From Hydrogenophaga sp. (GTDB lineage: Bacteria; Pseudomonadota; Gammaproteobacteria; Burkholderiales; Burkholderiaceae_C): a DNA stretch of 64,000 nt. Under the pieces are notes generated by a model, which saw only the letters and a list, made by a program, of their open reading frames with translations, had not been told where the DNA came from and searched no databases. The stretch lies in NCBI RefSeq assembly GCF_019264445.1, contig NZ_JAHVAB010000044.1, forward strand, positions 1-64,000. Direction: 5' to 3'. This document shows positions 18,164 through 26,981 of this stretch, one piece after another. The position numbers and the translations under genes were made by a program. Position 1 is the first letter of the stretch. Every line of letters starts with the position of its first letter.

Positions 18164-18951
18164 CCGTTCGCCTGGCGCACGGCGGCCTGCGTCTGCACCT
18201 TGATGAGGTGCGCACGGTAGGCGGCGCTGGCGTGCAGGTCGCTGCTGATGTCGCTCGCGTCAATGGCTACGTCCTTCACCGCGTCAGGCGTGAAGCTCTT
18301 GCCCAGCGCGGCTTCGAGCCCCGCATGGCGGAACACGCCGTTGCCGGTGCCCGTGACGGCCACGCGCACACCCCCTGCGGTCTGGGCCACGAACACGCCC
18401 ACCAGCGCAAAGCGCGAGGCCGGCTGGCGGAACTTGGCATACGCCGCCTTGGTGGGAATGGGGAAGCGGATCGCGGTGATCAGCTCGCCCGGCTCGAGTG
18501 CCGTGGTGTACAGGCCTTGAAAGAAGTCGTCGGCCGCGATCTGGCGCCGGTCGGTCACCACGGTCGCGCCCAGGCCCAGCACGGCGCTGGGGTAGCAGGC
18601 CGCCGGGTCGTTGTTGGCGACCGAGCCCCCCATCGTGCCGCGTGCGCGCACCTGGCGGTCTCCAATGCCATTGGCCAGATCGGCCAGGCCGGGGATGAGC
18701 TTGCGCACGTCGGCGTGGTTGGCCACGTCCTGGTGGCAGGTCATGGCGCCGACGACGAGTGTCTGCCCGTCGACCTTGACGCCGCGCAGTTCGGCCACGC
18801 CGCCGAGGTCCACGAGGTTTTCGGGCCGCATGAGGCGTTGCTTCATCGAGGCGATGAGGGTCTGGCCGCCCGCCAGCGCTTGCGCGCCGGCCGAGGCCAG
18901 GGTCTTGGCGTCTGCCAGGGTCTTGGGCTGTTCGAGGGTGAATGCGTACAT
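18160..18951 (-). CDS. coxM: FAD-binding medium subunit of a CO-dehydrogenase-like Mo hydroxylase (CoxM)
   Basis: Flavoprotein subunit that passes electrons from the iron-sulfur subunit to the acceptor. The 263-residue protein has the two FAD-binding motifs of the family, AGGQTLI (32-38 region) and TMGGSVANNDPAA, and ends with the CO_deh_flav_C domain. It lies 10 bp after the large-subunit gene; the gene order S-L-M is that of form II cox clusters. Confidence 0.93.
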   Translation of the reverse strand: MYAFTLEQPKTLADAKTLASAGAQALAGGQTLIASMKQRLMRPENLVDLGGVAELRGVKVDGQTLVVGAMTCHQDVANHADVRKLIPGLADLANGIGDRQVRARGTMGGSVANNDPAACYPSAVLGLGATVVTDRRQIAADDFFQGLYTTALEPGELITAIRFPIPTKAAYAKFRQPASRFALVGVFVAQTAGGVRVAVTGTGNGVFRHAGLEAALGKSFTPDAVKDVAIDASDISSDLHASAAYRAHLIKVQTQAAVRQANG

Positions 18952-18961
18952 GGTGTGCTCC

Positions 18962-21343
18962 TTACTTCTGGGCTGCGCGGATGGCTTCCCAGACGCGGCT
19001 GGGGCTCGCGGGCATGTCGAGTTCTTTCACGCCCAGGGGCGCGAGTGCGTCGAGCACGGCGTTGATCACCGCGGGCGGTGAGCCGATGGCGCCGGCTTCA
19101 CCGCAGCCCTTGGTGCCCAGCGGGTTGGTGGTGCAGGGAGTCACGACATGGCCCAGGCGGAAGTCGGGCACATCGTCGGCGCGCGGCATCGCGTAGTCCA
19201 TGAACGAGCCGGTGACTAGCTGGCCGGTCTCGCGGTCGTACACGCAGTTTTCCAGTAGCGCCTGGCCAATGCCTTGCACCAGGCCGCCGTGCACCTGACC
19301 CTCGACGATCATCGGGTTGATGATGGTGCCGAAGTCGTCCACCGCGGTGAAGCGGTCGATGCGCACCACACCGGTGTTGGGGTCGATCTCGACCTCGCAG
19401 ATGTGCGTGCCGGCCGGGAAGGTGAAGTTGGTCGGGTCGTAGAACGCGGTTTCGTTCAGGCCCGGCTCCAGCTTGTCCAGCGGGTAGTTGTGCGGCACGT
19501 AGGCGGTGAGCGCGACCTGCCCGAAGGTGACCTTCTTGTCGGTGCCCTTCACGGTGAATTCGCCGTTGGCGAAGTCCACGTCGGCATCGCCGGTCTCCAT
19601 CAGGTGGGCCGCGATCTTCTTGGCCTTGGCTTCGATCTTGTCGAGCGCACGCATGATGGCCGCGCCGCCGACCGAGATGGAGCGCGAGCCGTACGTGCCC
19701 ATGCCGAAGGGCACGCGACCGGTGTCGCCGTGCACGATGTCCACCTGCGACGGGTCCAGCCCCAGGCGAGACGCCACGACCTGCGCGAAGGTGGTTTCGT
19801 GGCCCTGGCCATGGCTGTGCGAGCCGGTGAACACCGTCACGCTGCCCGTGGGGTGCACGCGCACCTCACCGCATTCAAACAGGCCCGCGCGTGCACCGAG
19901 CGCACCCGCGATGTTCGACGGCGCCAGACCGCAGGCCTCGATGTAGCTGCTGTAGCCCACACCGCGCACCAGCCCTTTGGCCTTGGATTCGGCCTTGCGT
20001 GCCTCCAGCCCGGCGATGTCGTGCAGCTCGTTGGCTTTTTGCAGGCACTGCGGGAAATCGCCCGTGTCGTACTGCAAAGCCACCGGGGTCTGGTACGGGA
20101 ACTCGGTGATGAAGTTGCGGCGACGGATCTCGTCCTGCGTCAGGCCCATGTCCCACGCCGCGCGGCTCACGATGCGCTCGAGCAGGTAGGTGGCTTCGGG
20201 CCGGCCGGCGCCCCGGTAGGCGTCCACCGGCGCGGTGTTGGTGAACCAGGCGTCCACCTCCACGTACACCTGCGGCGTCTTGTACTGGCCCGCCAGCAGC
20301 GTGGCGTACAGGATGGTCGGCACGGCGGTGGAGAAGGTGGAGAGGTAGGCACCCAGGTTGGCGTCGGTGTGCACCTTGAAGGCCAGGAACTTGCCGTCCT
20401 TGTCCATCGCCAGCTCGGCGTGCGTCACGTGATCGCGGCCGTGTGCGTCGCACAGGAAGGCCTCGGAGCGGTCGCAGTTCCACTTGATGGCGCAGTTGAG
20501 CTTCTTGGACGCCCAGGTCAGGCACACGTCTTCAGCGTAGAGGTAGATCTTGGCGCCGAAGCCACCGCCCACATCTGGCGCAATCACACGCACCTTGTGC
20601 TCGGGCAGGCCCATCACGAACGCCGTCATGAGCAGGCGCTCGACGTGCGGGTTCTGGTTGGAGACGTACAGCGTGTAGTCGTCGCCCGCGCGGTTGTACG
20701 ACGCGATGGCCGCCCGCGGCTCCATCGGGTTGGGCGCCAGGCGGTTGTTGGTCAGGTCGATCTTGGTGACGTGGGCGGCGTTGGCAAACGCGGCGTCCAC
20801 CTGGCCCTTGTCGCCAATCGCCCACTTGTAGCAGTGGTTGTCGGCAGCGGCCTCGTGCAGCGAGGGTGCGCCGGATTTCATGGCGTCCAGCACATTCACC
20901 ACGGCCGACAGCGGCTCGTAGTCCACGTCGACCAGTTCGGCCGCGTTCTTGGCGTTCTCCAGCGTGTCGGCGATCACCATGGCCACGTGGTCGCCCACGT
21001 AGCGCACCTTGCCCAGCGCGAGGATGGGGTGCGGTGGCTCCTTCATGGGCTGGCCATTGACGTCGGTGATCAGCCAGCCGCAGGGCAGGCCACCGATCTT
21101 GTCGGCCGCCACATCGTTGCCGTCAAAGATGCCGATGACGCCTGGCGACTTGAGCGCCGCCGCCTTGTCGACCTTGCGGATGTGGGCGTGGGCGTGCGGC
21201 GAGCGCACAAACACCGCGTGGTGCATGTTGGGCAGCACGATGTCGTCGGTGTACTGGCCCGCGCCCGTGAGGAAACGGTAGTCTTCCTTGCGCAGCAGCG
21301 ATTCACCGATGTGCGGAAGCTTGGAAAAGTCGGATGCACCCAT
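18962..21343 (-). CDS. coxL: Form II CoxL-type molybdenum hydroxylase large subunit
   Basis: Catalytic subunit of the xanthine oxidase family holding Mo-molybdopterin cytosine dinucleotide. The 793-residue protein has the GGGFG motif (259-263), and near the C-terminus GTKGCGE with the conserved catalytic Glu749. At 375-381 it carries AYRGAGR, the form II signature, instead of AYxCSFR, so the Cys that coordinates Cu in true (form I) CO dehydrogenases is absent. Substrate is therefore unknown; CO oxidation by form II proteins is disputed. Gene order (S-L-M) agrees with form II. An ATG 2 kb from coxS end is preceded by a 135-bp spacer with a palindromic repeat. Confidence 0.95.
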   Translation of the reverse strand: MGASDFSKLPHIGESLLRKEDYRFLTGAGQYTDDIVLPNMHHAVFVRSPHAHAHIRKVDKAAALKSPGVIGIFDGNDVAADKIGGLPCGWLITDVNGQPMKEPPHPILALGKVRYVGDHVAMVIADTLENAKNAAELVDVDYEPLSAVVNVLDAMKSGAPSLHEAAADNHCYKWAIGDKGQVDAAFANAAHVTKIDLTNNRLAPNPMEPRAAIASYNRAGDDYTLYVSNQNPHVERLLMTAFVMGLPEHKVRVIAPDVGGGFGAKIYLYAEDVCLTWASKKLNCAIKWNCDRSEAFLCDAHGRDHVTHAELAMDKDGKFLAFKVHTDANLGAYLSTFSTAVPTILYATLLAGQYKTPQVYVEVDAWFTNTAPVDAYRGAGRPEATYLLERIVSRAAWDMGLTQDEIRRRNFITEFPYQTPVALQYDTGDFPQCLQKANELHDIAGLEARKAESKAKGLVRGVGYSSYIEACGLAPSNIAGALGARAGLFECGEVRVHPTGSVTVFTGSHSHGQGHETTFAQVVASRLGLDPSQVDIVHGDTGRVPFGMGTYGSRSISVGGAAIMRALDKIEAKAKKIAAHLMETGDADVDFANGEFTVKGTDKKVTFGQVALTAYVPHNYPLDKLEPGLNETAFYDPTNFTFPAGTHICEVEIDPNTGVVRIDRFTAVDDFGTIINPMIVEGQVHGGLVQGIGQALLENCVYDRETGQLVTGSFMDYAMPRADDVPDFRLGHVVTPCTTNPLGTKGCGEAGAIGSPPAVINAVLDALAPLGVKELDMPASPSRVWEAIRAAQK

Positions 21344-21435
21344 GTCATTTGCTCCAGTGAGCGCCGAACCGTGTACGGCGCAGAAAAGGTTCGAATCCAG
21401 AGGCGCCGCGGAACTGGCTCTGCCAGGCCGCAGGC

Positions 21436-21478
21436 ACCGCCCCCTTGAGGGGGTCGCGCGAAGCGCGGCGGGGGTGGG
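21436..21478. repeat. GC-rich dispersed palindromic repeat between coxS and coxL
   Basis: Contains CCCCC-TTGA-GGGGG (21440-21453 region) followed by CGCG-CGAAG-CGCG-like arms and GGCGGGGGTGGG. This design is typical of dispersed intergenic elements in Comamonadaceae. It directly abuts the coxS stop codon and fills part of the 135-bp coxS-coxL spacer, so it is cotranscribed and could set the relative expression of the two subunits. Confidence 0.75.
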
Positions 21479-21943
<465 letters not shown>

Positions 21944-21953
21944 GGCTTGTCTC

Positions 21954-21977
21954 CTTGTTGTGATGGGGCACAACAAG
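21954..21977 (-). promoter_or_regulatory. Perfect hairpin overlapping the coxS ribosome binding site
   Basis: Inverted repeat CTTGTTGTG - 6 nt - CACAACAAG (9-6-9, no mismatch). In the coxS mRNA the 3-prime arm ends with the AAG that begins the AAGGAG ribosome binding site, so folding would mask part of it. It may instead be a protein operator. Confidence 0.6.
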
Positions 21978-22043
21978 TTGAGCACGCAGGCCGCGCGCCG
22001 ATTTGCGGGTTAACCCTGAAATCGCCCGCCCGGCCCCAATCAT

Positions 22044-22056
22044 TCTCAAATTGAGA
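22044..22056. promoter_or_regulatory. T-N11-A palindrome upstream of coxS
   Basis: TCTCAA-A-TTGAGA, a perfect 13-bp palindrome about 100 bp upstream of the coxS start, fits the T-N11-A form of LysR-type operators. No LysR gene is adjacent, so the binding protein is unknown. The rest of the 138-bp gap shows nothing recognisable apart from the hairpin near the coxS start. Confidence 0.35.
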
Positions 22057-22081
22057 CGTGGCGCGGGCGCCGCCGGCGCGT

Positions 22082-22576
22082 TCAGAGCGGCTGGCTGGCC
22101 GAGCGCGGGATGTCGGGCCGGTAGCGCAAGCTCACCAGCGTGCCGTCGAGCACCTGCAGGTGCAGGCTGGTGCGGCGGTAAGACCACTTGCGGTCAATGC
22201 CCACCGTGAGCGGGTCCTGCCGGCTCTTGGTGCTGATCTCCAGCCCATAGCGCGAGCGCAGGGAGGCGGTGACGCGCTGGGCAATGGCCTGCGCCTCCTG
22301 GGGCGAGCCGGCTTGCGCCTGCAGCACGACGCTCTGCAACTGGTTGTTCTCGAAGCCGAACGCCACCTCGAATGGGGTGCCCACCAGCTCCTCGGCTGCA
22401 ATGACCAGCAGCACGCGGCCATCGGTGGGGCTGCTGCGGTCGGTCGGCCGTGCCTCCGGCACCAGCGCGCTCACCTCGGCCGGCGTGGACCCGGCGGGCA
22501 CCCCACGCCAAAGGGCCTGCGCCGAAGCGCTCAGCGAACACAACAACAGGGTGGCGCAGACAAGGAACGGTTTCAT
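22082..22576 (-). CDS. Hypothetical exported protein
   Basis: Unrecognised 164-residue protein with a clear signal peptide (MKPFLVCATLLLCSLSASAQA, cleavage near residue 21). The mature part alternates beta-like and helical stretches (VAFGFENNQLQSVVLQAQ, SLHLQVLDGTLVSLRYRP), suggesting a small periplasmic domain. It follows crcB by 68 bp on the same strand. The ATG at 22576 is the only start that gives a signal peptide. No function can be assigned. Confidence 0.75.
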   Translation of the reverse strand: MKPFLVCATLLLCSLSASAQALWRGVPAGSTPAEVSALVPEARPTDRSSPTDGRVLLVIAAEELVGTPFEVAFGFENNQLQSVVLQAQAGSPQEAQAIAQRVTASLRSRYGLEISTKSRQDPLTVGIDRKWSYRRTSLHLQVLDGTLVSLRYRPDIPRSASQPL

Positions 22577-22644
22577 GTGAGGCGTTGGACGCAGAACGGG
22601 CCGCGGAGTTCGCGCAGCGGCAGGCAGGCTGCCCGCGGCGTGCG

Positions 22645-23028
22645 CTAGGTGGGCGTGAACCAGATGGCCGCCGTGCGCATGCCCAGCCATGTGAGCAAGA
22701 GCGAGCCGAACAGGTGCAGGCCGGCGGTGCCCATGGCCAGCGCCACGCGGCCGTGCTGCAGCATGGACATGACTTCCACCGAAAACGTGGAGAAGGTGGT
22801 GAGCGCCCCCAGGAAGCCGGTGATGATCGCCAGCCGCCAGGCCGGATCCAGCTGCGTCTGGCTCTGGAAGAACACGACCGCCAGGCCGATCACATAGGCG
22901 CCGATCCAGTTGGCCGCCAGCGTGCCCCAGGGCAGCACGGCGGCGCCATGGTTGAGCCACAGGCTCAGGCGCCAGCGGGCCAGCGCACCGAGCACGGCCC
23001 CGAGCGAGATGGCGATGGCGCTGTGCAT
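22645..23028 (-). CDS. crcB: CrcB/Fluc fluoride ion channel
   Basis: Small inner-membrane channel exporting fluoride, acting as an antiparallel dimer. The 127-residue protein has four hydrophobic helices, the conserved GALARW near the N-terminus, the TLAANWIGAYVIG block with the conserved Asn, and GFLGALTTFSTFS, whose Thr/Phe residues line the pore. It follows rdgC by 25 bp. No fluoride riboswitch is visible in that short gap. Confidence 0.93.
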   Translation of the reverse strand: MHSAIAISLGAVLGALARWRLSLWLNHGAAVLPWGTLAANWIGAYVIGLAVVFFQSQTQLDPAWRLAIITGFLGALTTFSTFSVEVMSMLQHGRVALAMGTAGLHLFGSLLLTWLGMRTAAIWFTPT

Positions 23029-23053
23029 GGCCTTGCGGTTGCGTCAGCTGCGC

Positions 23054-24043
23054 TCAGAACGGCGGGCCGTCGTCGTCCGCACCGGCGGTCACCGGCTCGC
23101 GCTGTGCCGGGGCGGGTGCGGGGTCGGCATCGGCCGCCGCGCCAAAGGCCATTTCGCCGCCCAGGGCCTCGATCAGCTCGGGAATGAGCTTCTGCAGTTC
23201 GCCGGTGGACAGCGCCACGTCCGCATCGAAGCCGTTCTCGCCTTCGTCAGGCCGGCCGTCGAACACGCCTTCGAGGAAGCTGATTTTCTTGACCTGCAGC
23301 GATTCGGTGAGCACGAAGCCGATGCGGCCTTCCCAGCTCATGGCCAGGCGCGTGGGCAGCTTGCCTTCGGTGATGTGCTTGCGCACCTCGTCGGTGGCCA
23401 GGTTGTGGCGGGTGAACTTCACGACCGACTTTTCTTCGTCGCCCGACTTGAGCTCGCACTCGCGCTCCACCGCGAAGCCGCCCGGCCATTCGTCGGGTGT
23501 GGTGGCCGAGAGCCATTGCGTCATGGCGGTTTGCGGCGTCACCGCCGTCTGCAGCAGCGTGATGGCCAGGCCGTCAAAGGCCCGCACGAGCGCGGTCACC
23601 ACCTCGTCGAGCTTGCCCTGGCTGCTGGCGTCGGTGATGAGCCAGCCATTCTCCAGATCCATCCAGACCCAGACGTTCATCTGACGCGCGAACGCCTGCG
23701 GCAGCAGGGCCAGCAGCGCGTCTTCGCGCAGCGCCTTGGTTTCCTTCTTGCCGGGTTTGCGGCCGGTGGTGGCCTCGATGTGGTCGGCTTCTTCCTGGGC
23801 CTTCTTTCGCACCACCGAGCCTGGAACGCCCTTGGTTTCGATTTGCAGCTTGAGGATGCGCTGGCCAGCCACCGACTCCACCAGCGGGCCATGCGCCTCA
23901 CCGCGGGGCTCGACCCAGCCGACCGACTTGTCCTGCGTGGCACCGCAGGGCACAAAACGGGCCGCGTCCAGCGCGGCCTCCATGTCTTCCAGCGTCGCGG
24001 CCCAGCCGGGCGCGATGCGGTAGATCGTCACATTCTTGAACAC
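23054..24043 (-). CDS. rdgC: Recombination-associated protein RdgC
   Basis: Ring-forming DNA-binding protein that modulates RecA-dependent processes. I place the start at GTG 24043 (VFKNVTIYRIAP), with GAGGATT upstream as ribosome binding site, giving 329 residues; a longer frame from an ATG at 24082 would read into the upstream terminator. Family blocks visible: FVPCGATQDKSVGWVEPRG, ALREDALLALLPQAFARQ, ILKLQIETKGVPGSVVRKK. The last 30 residues are an acidic, Ala/Pro-rich tail. Upstream lies a terminator, so it probably has its own promoter within about 20 bp or is read through from the TRAP operon. Confidence 0.94.
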   Translation of the reverse strand: MFKNVTIYRIAPGWAATLEDMEAALDAARFVPCGATQDKSVGWVEPRGEAHGPLVESVAGQRILKLQIETKGVPGSVVRKKAQEEADHIEATTGRKPGKKETKALREDALLALLPQAFARQMNVWVWMDLENGWLITDASSQGKLDEVVTALVRAFDGLAITLLQTAVTPQTAMTQWLSATTPDEWPGGFAVERECELKSGDEEKSVVKFTRHNLATDEVRKHITEGKLPTRLAMSWEGRIGFVLTESLQVKKISFLEGVFDGRPDEGENGFDADVALSTGELQKLIPELIEALGGEMAFGAAADADPAPAPAQREPVTAGADDDGPPF

Positions 24044-24063
24044 GGGAATCCTCGTTGAGCTGC

Positions 24064-24100
24064 AAAAAAACAGGCCCGTCACAGCGGCTGTGACGGGCCT
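24064..24100 (-). terminator. Rho-independent terminator of the dctPQM operon
   Basis: Perfect 14-bp arms AGGCCCGTCACAGC / GCTGTGACGGGCCT around a single base, followed on the minus strand by a run of seven T. It lies just downstream of dctM and upstream of rdgC, whose GTG is 21 bp beyond it. Confidence 0.93.
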
Positions 24101-24129
24101 AGCATCTTAGGTGATCGGGCCTGGGCGCT

Positions 24130-25425
24130 TCACATGCGGGAAGGCAGCCAGTTCACGATCTGCGGGAACCACCAGAGCAGCAGCACGGCCAGCACCATCA
24201 GGAAGAAATAGGGCATGCAGACCCGGGCAATCCAGGTGATCTCGCGCTTGGTCATGCCTTGCAGCACGAACAGGTTGAAACCCACAGGTGGCGTGATCTG
24301 CGCCATTTCCACCACGATGACGATGAAGATGCCGAACCAGATCAGGTCGATGCCCGCGGCCGTGACCGTGGGCAGGATCACGCCCATGGTGAGCACGATC
24401 ATCGAAATGCCATCGAGGAAGCAGCCGAGCACGATGTAGAACAGCGCCAGCGCCAGCAGCAGCACGCCGGGCGACAGGTTCAGGCTGGTGACGAACTCGG
24501 CCAGGTGCCGCGGCAGACCGATGTAGCCCATGGCCAGCGTGAGGAAGGCTGCGCCCGCCAGGATGAGCGCGATCATGCAATAGAGGCGCGTGGCCCCCAG
24601 CAGCGAGTCGCGAAAGGTCGCCCAGTTGAGCGAGCCCTGCGCGGCCGACAGGATGAGCGCCCCCACCACGCCCACCGCCGCCGCTTCCGTGGCGGTGGCA
24701 ATGCCGGTGTAAATGGTGCCGATCACACCCCCAATGAGCATGACCACGGGGATCAGGTGGCGCGACTCATTGAGCTTCTGCAGGAAGCTCAAGCTGGCAT
24801 CGCTGCGCGGCACCTTGTCCGGGTTGAGCAGCGCCCACACCATGAGGTGGCCACTGAACAGGGCCGCCAGCATCAGGCCAGGCAGCACGCCCGCCACGAA
24901 CAGCTTGGCAATCGACACCTCTGCCGCCACGCCGTAGACGATCATGATGATCGATGGCGGGATCAGCAAACCCAGTGTGCTGGCGCCGCCCAGCGAGCCC
25001 ACGATCTTCTCGGGCGGGTAGCCGCGCCGTGTCAGCTCGGGGATGGTCATCTTGCCGATGGTGGCGCAGGTGGCCGCCGAAGAGCCCGAGACCGCCGCAA
25101 AGATGGTGCTGCCCAGGATGTTGGTGTGGAGCAGGCGGCCGGGCAGGGCGTTCACCCACGGCGCCAGTCCCTTGAACATGCTTTCGGACAGCTTCGTGCG
25201 GAAGAGAATTTCACCCATCCACACAAACAGCGGCAGCGCCGTGAGCGTCCAGCTGCTCGCCGATCCCCAGATGGTGATGGCCATCGCGTCACCCGCCGGG
25301 CGCGAAGAGAACAGCTCCATGCCGATCCAGGCCACGCCTGCCAGCGTGAGCCCGATCCAGACGCCACTGCCCAGCAGCACGAACAGCGAGACGATCAGCA
25401 GCGTGGTGATGACGACTTCATTCAT
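24130..25425 (-). CDS. dctM: TRAP transporter large permease DctM (copy 1)
   Basis: Large membrane subunit of a TRAP transporter, driven by the Na+ gradient. The 431-residue protein has about 12 helices; typical blocks are GLLIPPSIIMIVYG, SGSSAATCATIGKMTIPEL and EMAQITPPVGFNLFVLQG. Start ATG 25425 overlaps the dctQ end by 8 bp and has GGAG upstream. Highly similar to the copy at 30449-31747 over its whole length. Confidence 0.95.
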   Translation of the reverse strand: MNEVVITTLLIVSLFVLLGSGVWIGLTLAGVAWIGMELFSSRPAGDAMAITIWGSASSWTLTALPLFVWMGEILFRTKLSESMFKGLAPWVNALPGRLLHTNILGSTIFAAVSGSSAATCATIGKMTIPELTRRGYPPEKIVGSLGGASTLGLLIPPSIIMIVYGVAAEVSIAKLFVAGVLPGLMLAALFSGHLMVWALLNPDKVPRSDASLSFLQKLNESRHLIPVVMLIGGVIGTIYTGIATATEAAAVGVVGALILSAAQGSLNWATFRDSLLGATRLYCMIALILAGAAFLTLAMGYIGLPRHLAEFVTSLNLSPGVLLLALALFYIVLGCFLDGISMIVLTMGVILPTVTAAGIDLIWFGIFIVIVVEMAQITPPVGFNLFVLQGMTKREITWIARVCMPYFFLMVLAVLLLWWFPQIVNWLPSRM

Positions 25426-25921
25426 GCCGCGTCTCCACACTGGCGTGCGACCGCTTGCGCTGGAATTCCAGCACCCACTCGTCCAGGAAGGCGATCAGCA
25501 AGACGCTGGTGCCCAGGCCCATCAGGATTTGCGGAATCCAGAGCGCCGTGCCGTCGGCAGACGTGGAGATGTCATGAAACTCGTGCGACTGCCAGGCCAG
25601 GCGCCACGCGTAGACGGCGAGCAAACCGGCCAGCAGCACCGCCACAGACAACGACCACAACTCCATGCCGCGCCGTGCGCCACCGGTGAGCTTGTCGATG
25701 ATCAGGGTGACACGGATATGCTCCCCTGACTTGAGCGTGTGCGCCAGTGCCAGGAACCCGGCACCGGCCATCGCATAGCCCGCATACGCGTCGGTGCCCG
25801 GGATGTAGAACTGGAACATGCGACCCAGCATGGACAGCAGCACCATGACCAGCACGCCGATCATGAAGAGCGCCGCCAGCCAGATCGAGCCGGTGTAGAG
25901 GGCGTTGAGCAGTTTCCTCAT
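25418..25921 (-). CDS. dctQ: TRAP transporter small permease DctQ (copy 1)
   Basis: Small four-helix membrane subunit, 167 residues, that connects the receptor and large permease. DAYAGYAMAGAGFLALAHTLKSGEHIRVTLI and LWIPQILMGLGTSVLL are family blocks shared with the second copy downstream. Its ATG directly abuts the dctP stop and its end overlaps dctM, giving a coupled P-Q-M operon. Confidence 0.94.
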   Translation of the reverse strand: MRKLLNALYTGSIWLAALFMIGVLVMVLLSMLGRMFQFYIPGTDAYAGYAMAGAGFLALAHTLKSGEHIRVTLIIDKLTGGARRGMELWSLSVAVLLAGLLAVYAWRLAWQSHEFHDISTSADGTALWIPQILMGLGTSVLLIAFLDEWVLEFQRKRSHASVETRHE

Positions 25922-26887
25922 TTACTTGCGGTACGCATCGAGCATGGCCTGGCCTTCCGGACCGGCCTTCTCCAGCCACTCCTTCACCATGGTGTCGCCC
26001 ACCTTCTGCATGTCGGCCTTGAGCGCGGCGGACGGCGCTTCCACCGCCATGCCGTTGGTCTTGAGAATGGCCAGCGTGTCGGTGTTGACCTTTTGCGAAG
26101 CGGCCCAGCCGCGCGCTTCAGCCTCGGCACCCGCTTTGAGCAACGCATCCTGCGTGGGCTTGTCCAGCGCATCGAAGGCCTTCTTGTTCACGATCACGGC
26201 GTTCTTGGGCAGCCAGGCCTGCACGTCGTAGTAGTACTTCAGGTGCTCATACAGCTTGCTGTCGACGCCCGTTGCGCCCGATGTCATGTTGGATTCGACA
26301 ACGCCGGTGGCGAGCGCCTGCGAAAGCTCGGCGGCCTGCACGGTCACCGGCTGCGCGCCAACGAGTTCTGCGATGCGCGAAGTGGCCGGGCTGTAGGCGC
26401 GCCATTTGCTGCCCTTGAGGTCGGCGGCGCTCGTCACAGGCTTCTTGCTGTAGATGCCCTGGGGTGGCCAGGCCACGGCGTACAGCAGCGTCATGCCTTG
26501 CTCGGCCAGCTTCTTCTGCAGGATGGGTTTCTGTGCGTTGTACAGCTTCATCGAGTCTGCGTAGCTGGTGGCGAGAAAGGGCAGGCCGTCGGCACCGAAC
26601 ATCTGCCACTCGTTCTGGTAGGCCGCGAGCAGGATCTCGCCAATCTGCGCCTGACCGCCTTGCACGGCGCGCTTGATCTCTGGCGCCTTGAAGAGCGAAG
26701 CACCCGGGTGCACCGTGATCTTCAGCTTGCCGGCCGTGGCCTTGTCCACGTCGGCGGCGAACGTCGCCAGGTTGACGGAATGGAAATTGGTCGCTGGGTA
26801 CGCCGCAGGCAAATCCCACTTCGTTTGCGCCTGTGCGGCGGAACTCAAGACCAGGGCGGCTGCAATCAGTCCAAAGGTGTGCTTCAT
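25922..26887 (-). CDS. dctP: TRAP transporter substrate-binding protein DctP (copy 1)
   Basis: Periplasmic receptor of 321 residues. ATG 26887 is chosen: GGAGA lies upstream and the product begins with a signal peptide (cleavage near AAQA-QTKWDLP). KWRAYSPATSRIAELVGAQPVTV contains the conserved Arg expected to bind the substrate carboxylate. The same KM/KWRAYxPATxRIA block recurs in the second DctP. Bordetella DctP6/DctP7 of this general type bind pyroglutamate; context here (5-oxoprolinase, DUF1445) points the same way, but specificity is inferred. Confidence 0.93.
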   Translation of the reverse strand: MKHTFGLIAAALVLSSAAQAQTKWDLPAAYPATNFHSVNLATFAADVDKATAGKLKITVHPGASLFKAPEIKRAVQGGQAQIGEILLAAYQNEWQMFGADGLPFLATSYADSMKLYNAQKPILQKKLAEQGMTLLYAVAWPPQGIYSKKPVTSAADLKGSKWRAYSPATSRIAELVGAQPVTVQAAELSQALATGVVESNMTSGATGVDSKLYEHLKYYYDVQAWLPKNAVIVNKKAFDALDKPTQDALLKAGAEAEARGWAASQKVNTDTLAILKTNGMAVEAPSAALKADMQKVGDTMVKEWLEKAGPEGQAMLDAYRK

Positions 26888-26981
26888 GGAATCTCCGGGA
26901 CAATGGTGGAATGAAGAGGCTACGCAGCATAAATGCAAGTACCAGGCCAGGTGCCAGAGTGTTTTCCCCGGGGTCACTGCC

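Noticed and set aside
19274..21448. 724-codon plus-strand frame opposite coxL
   Set aside because: Low-complexity His/Val/Arg composition; shadow of the conserved coxL.
23029..23053. Fluoride riboswitch upstream of crcB
   Set aside because: Only 25 bp separate rdgC and crcB, too short for the known aptamer, and no matching sequence is visible.
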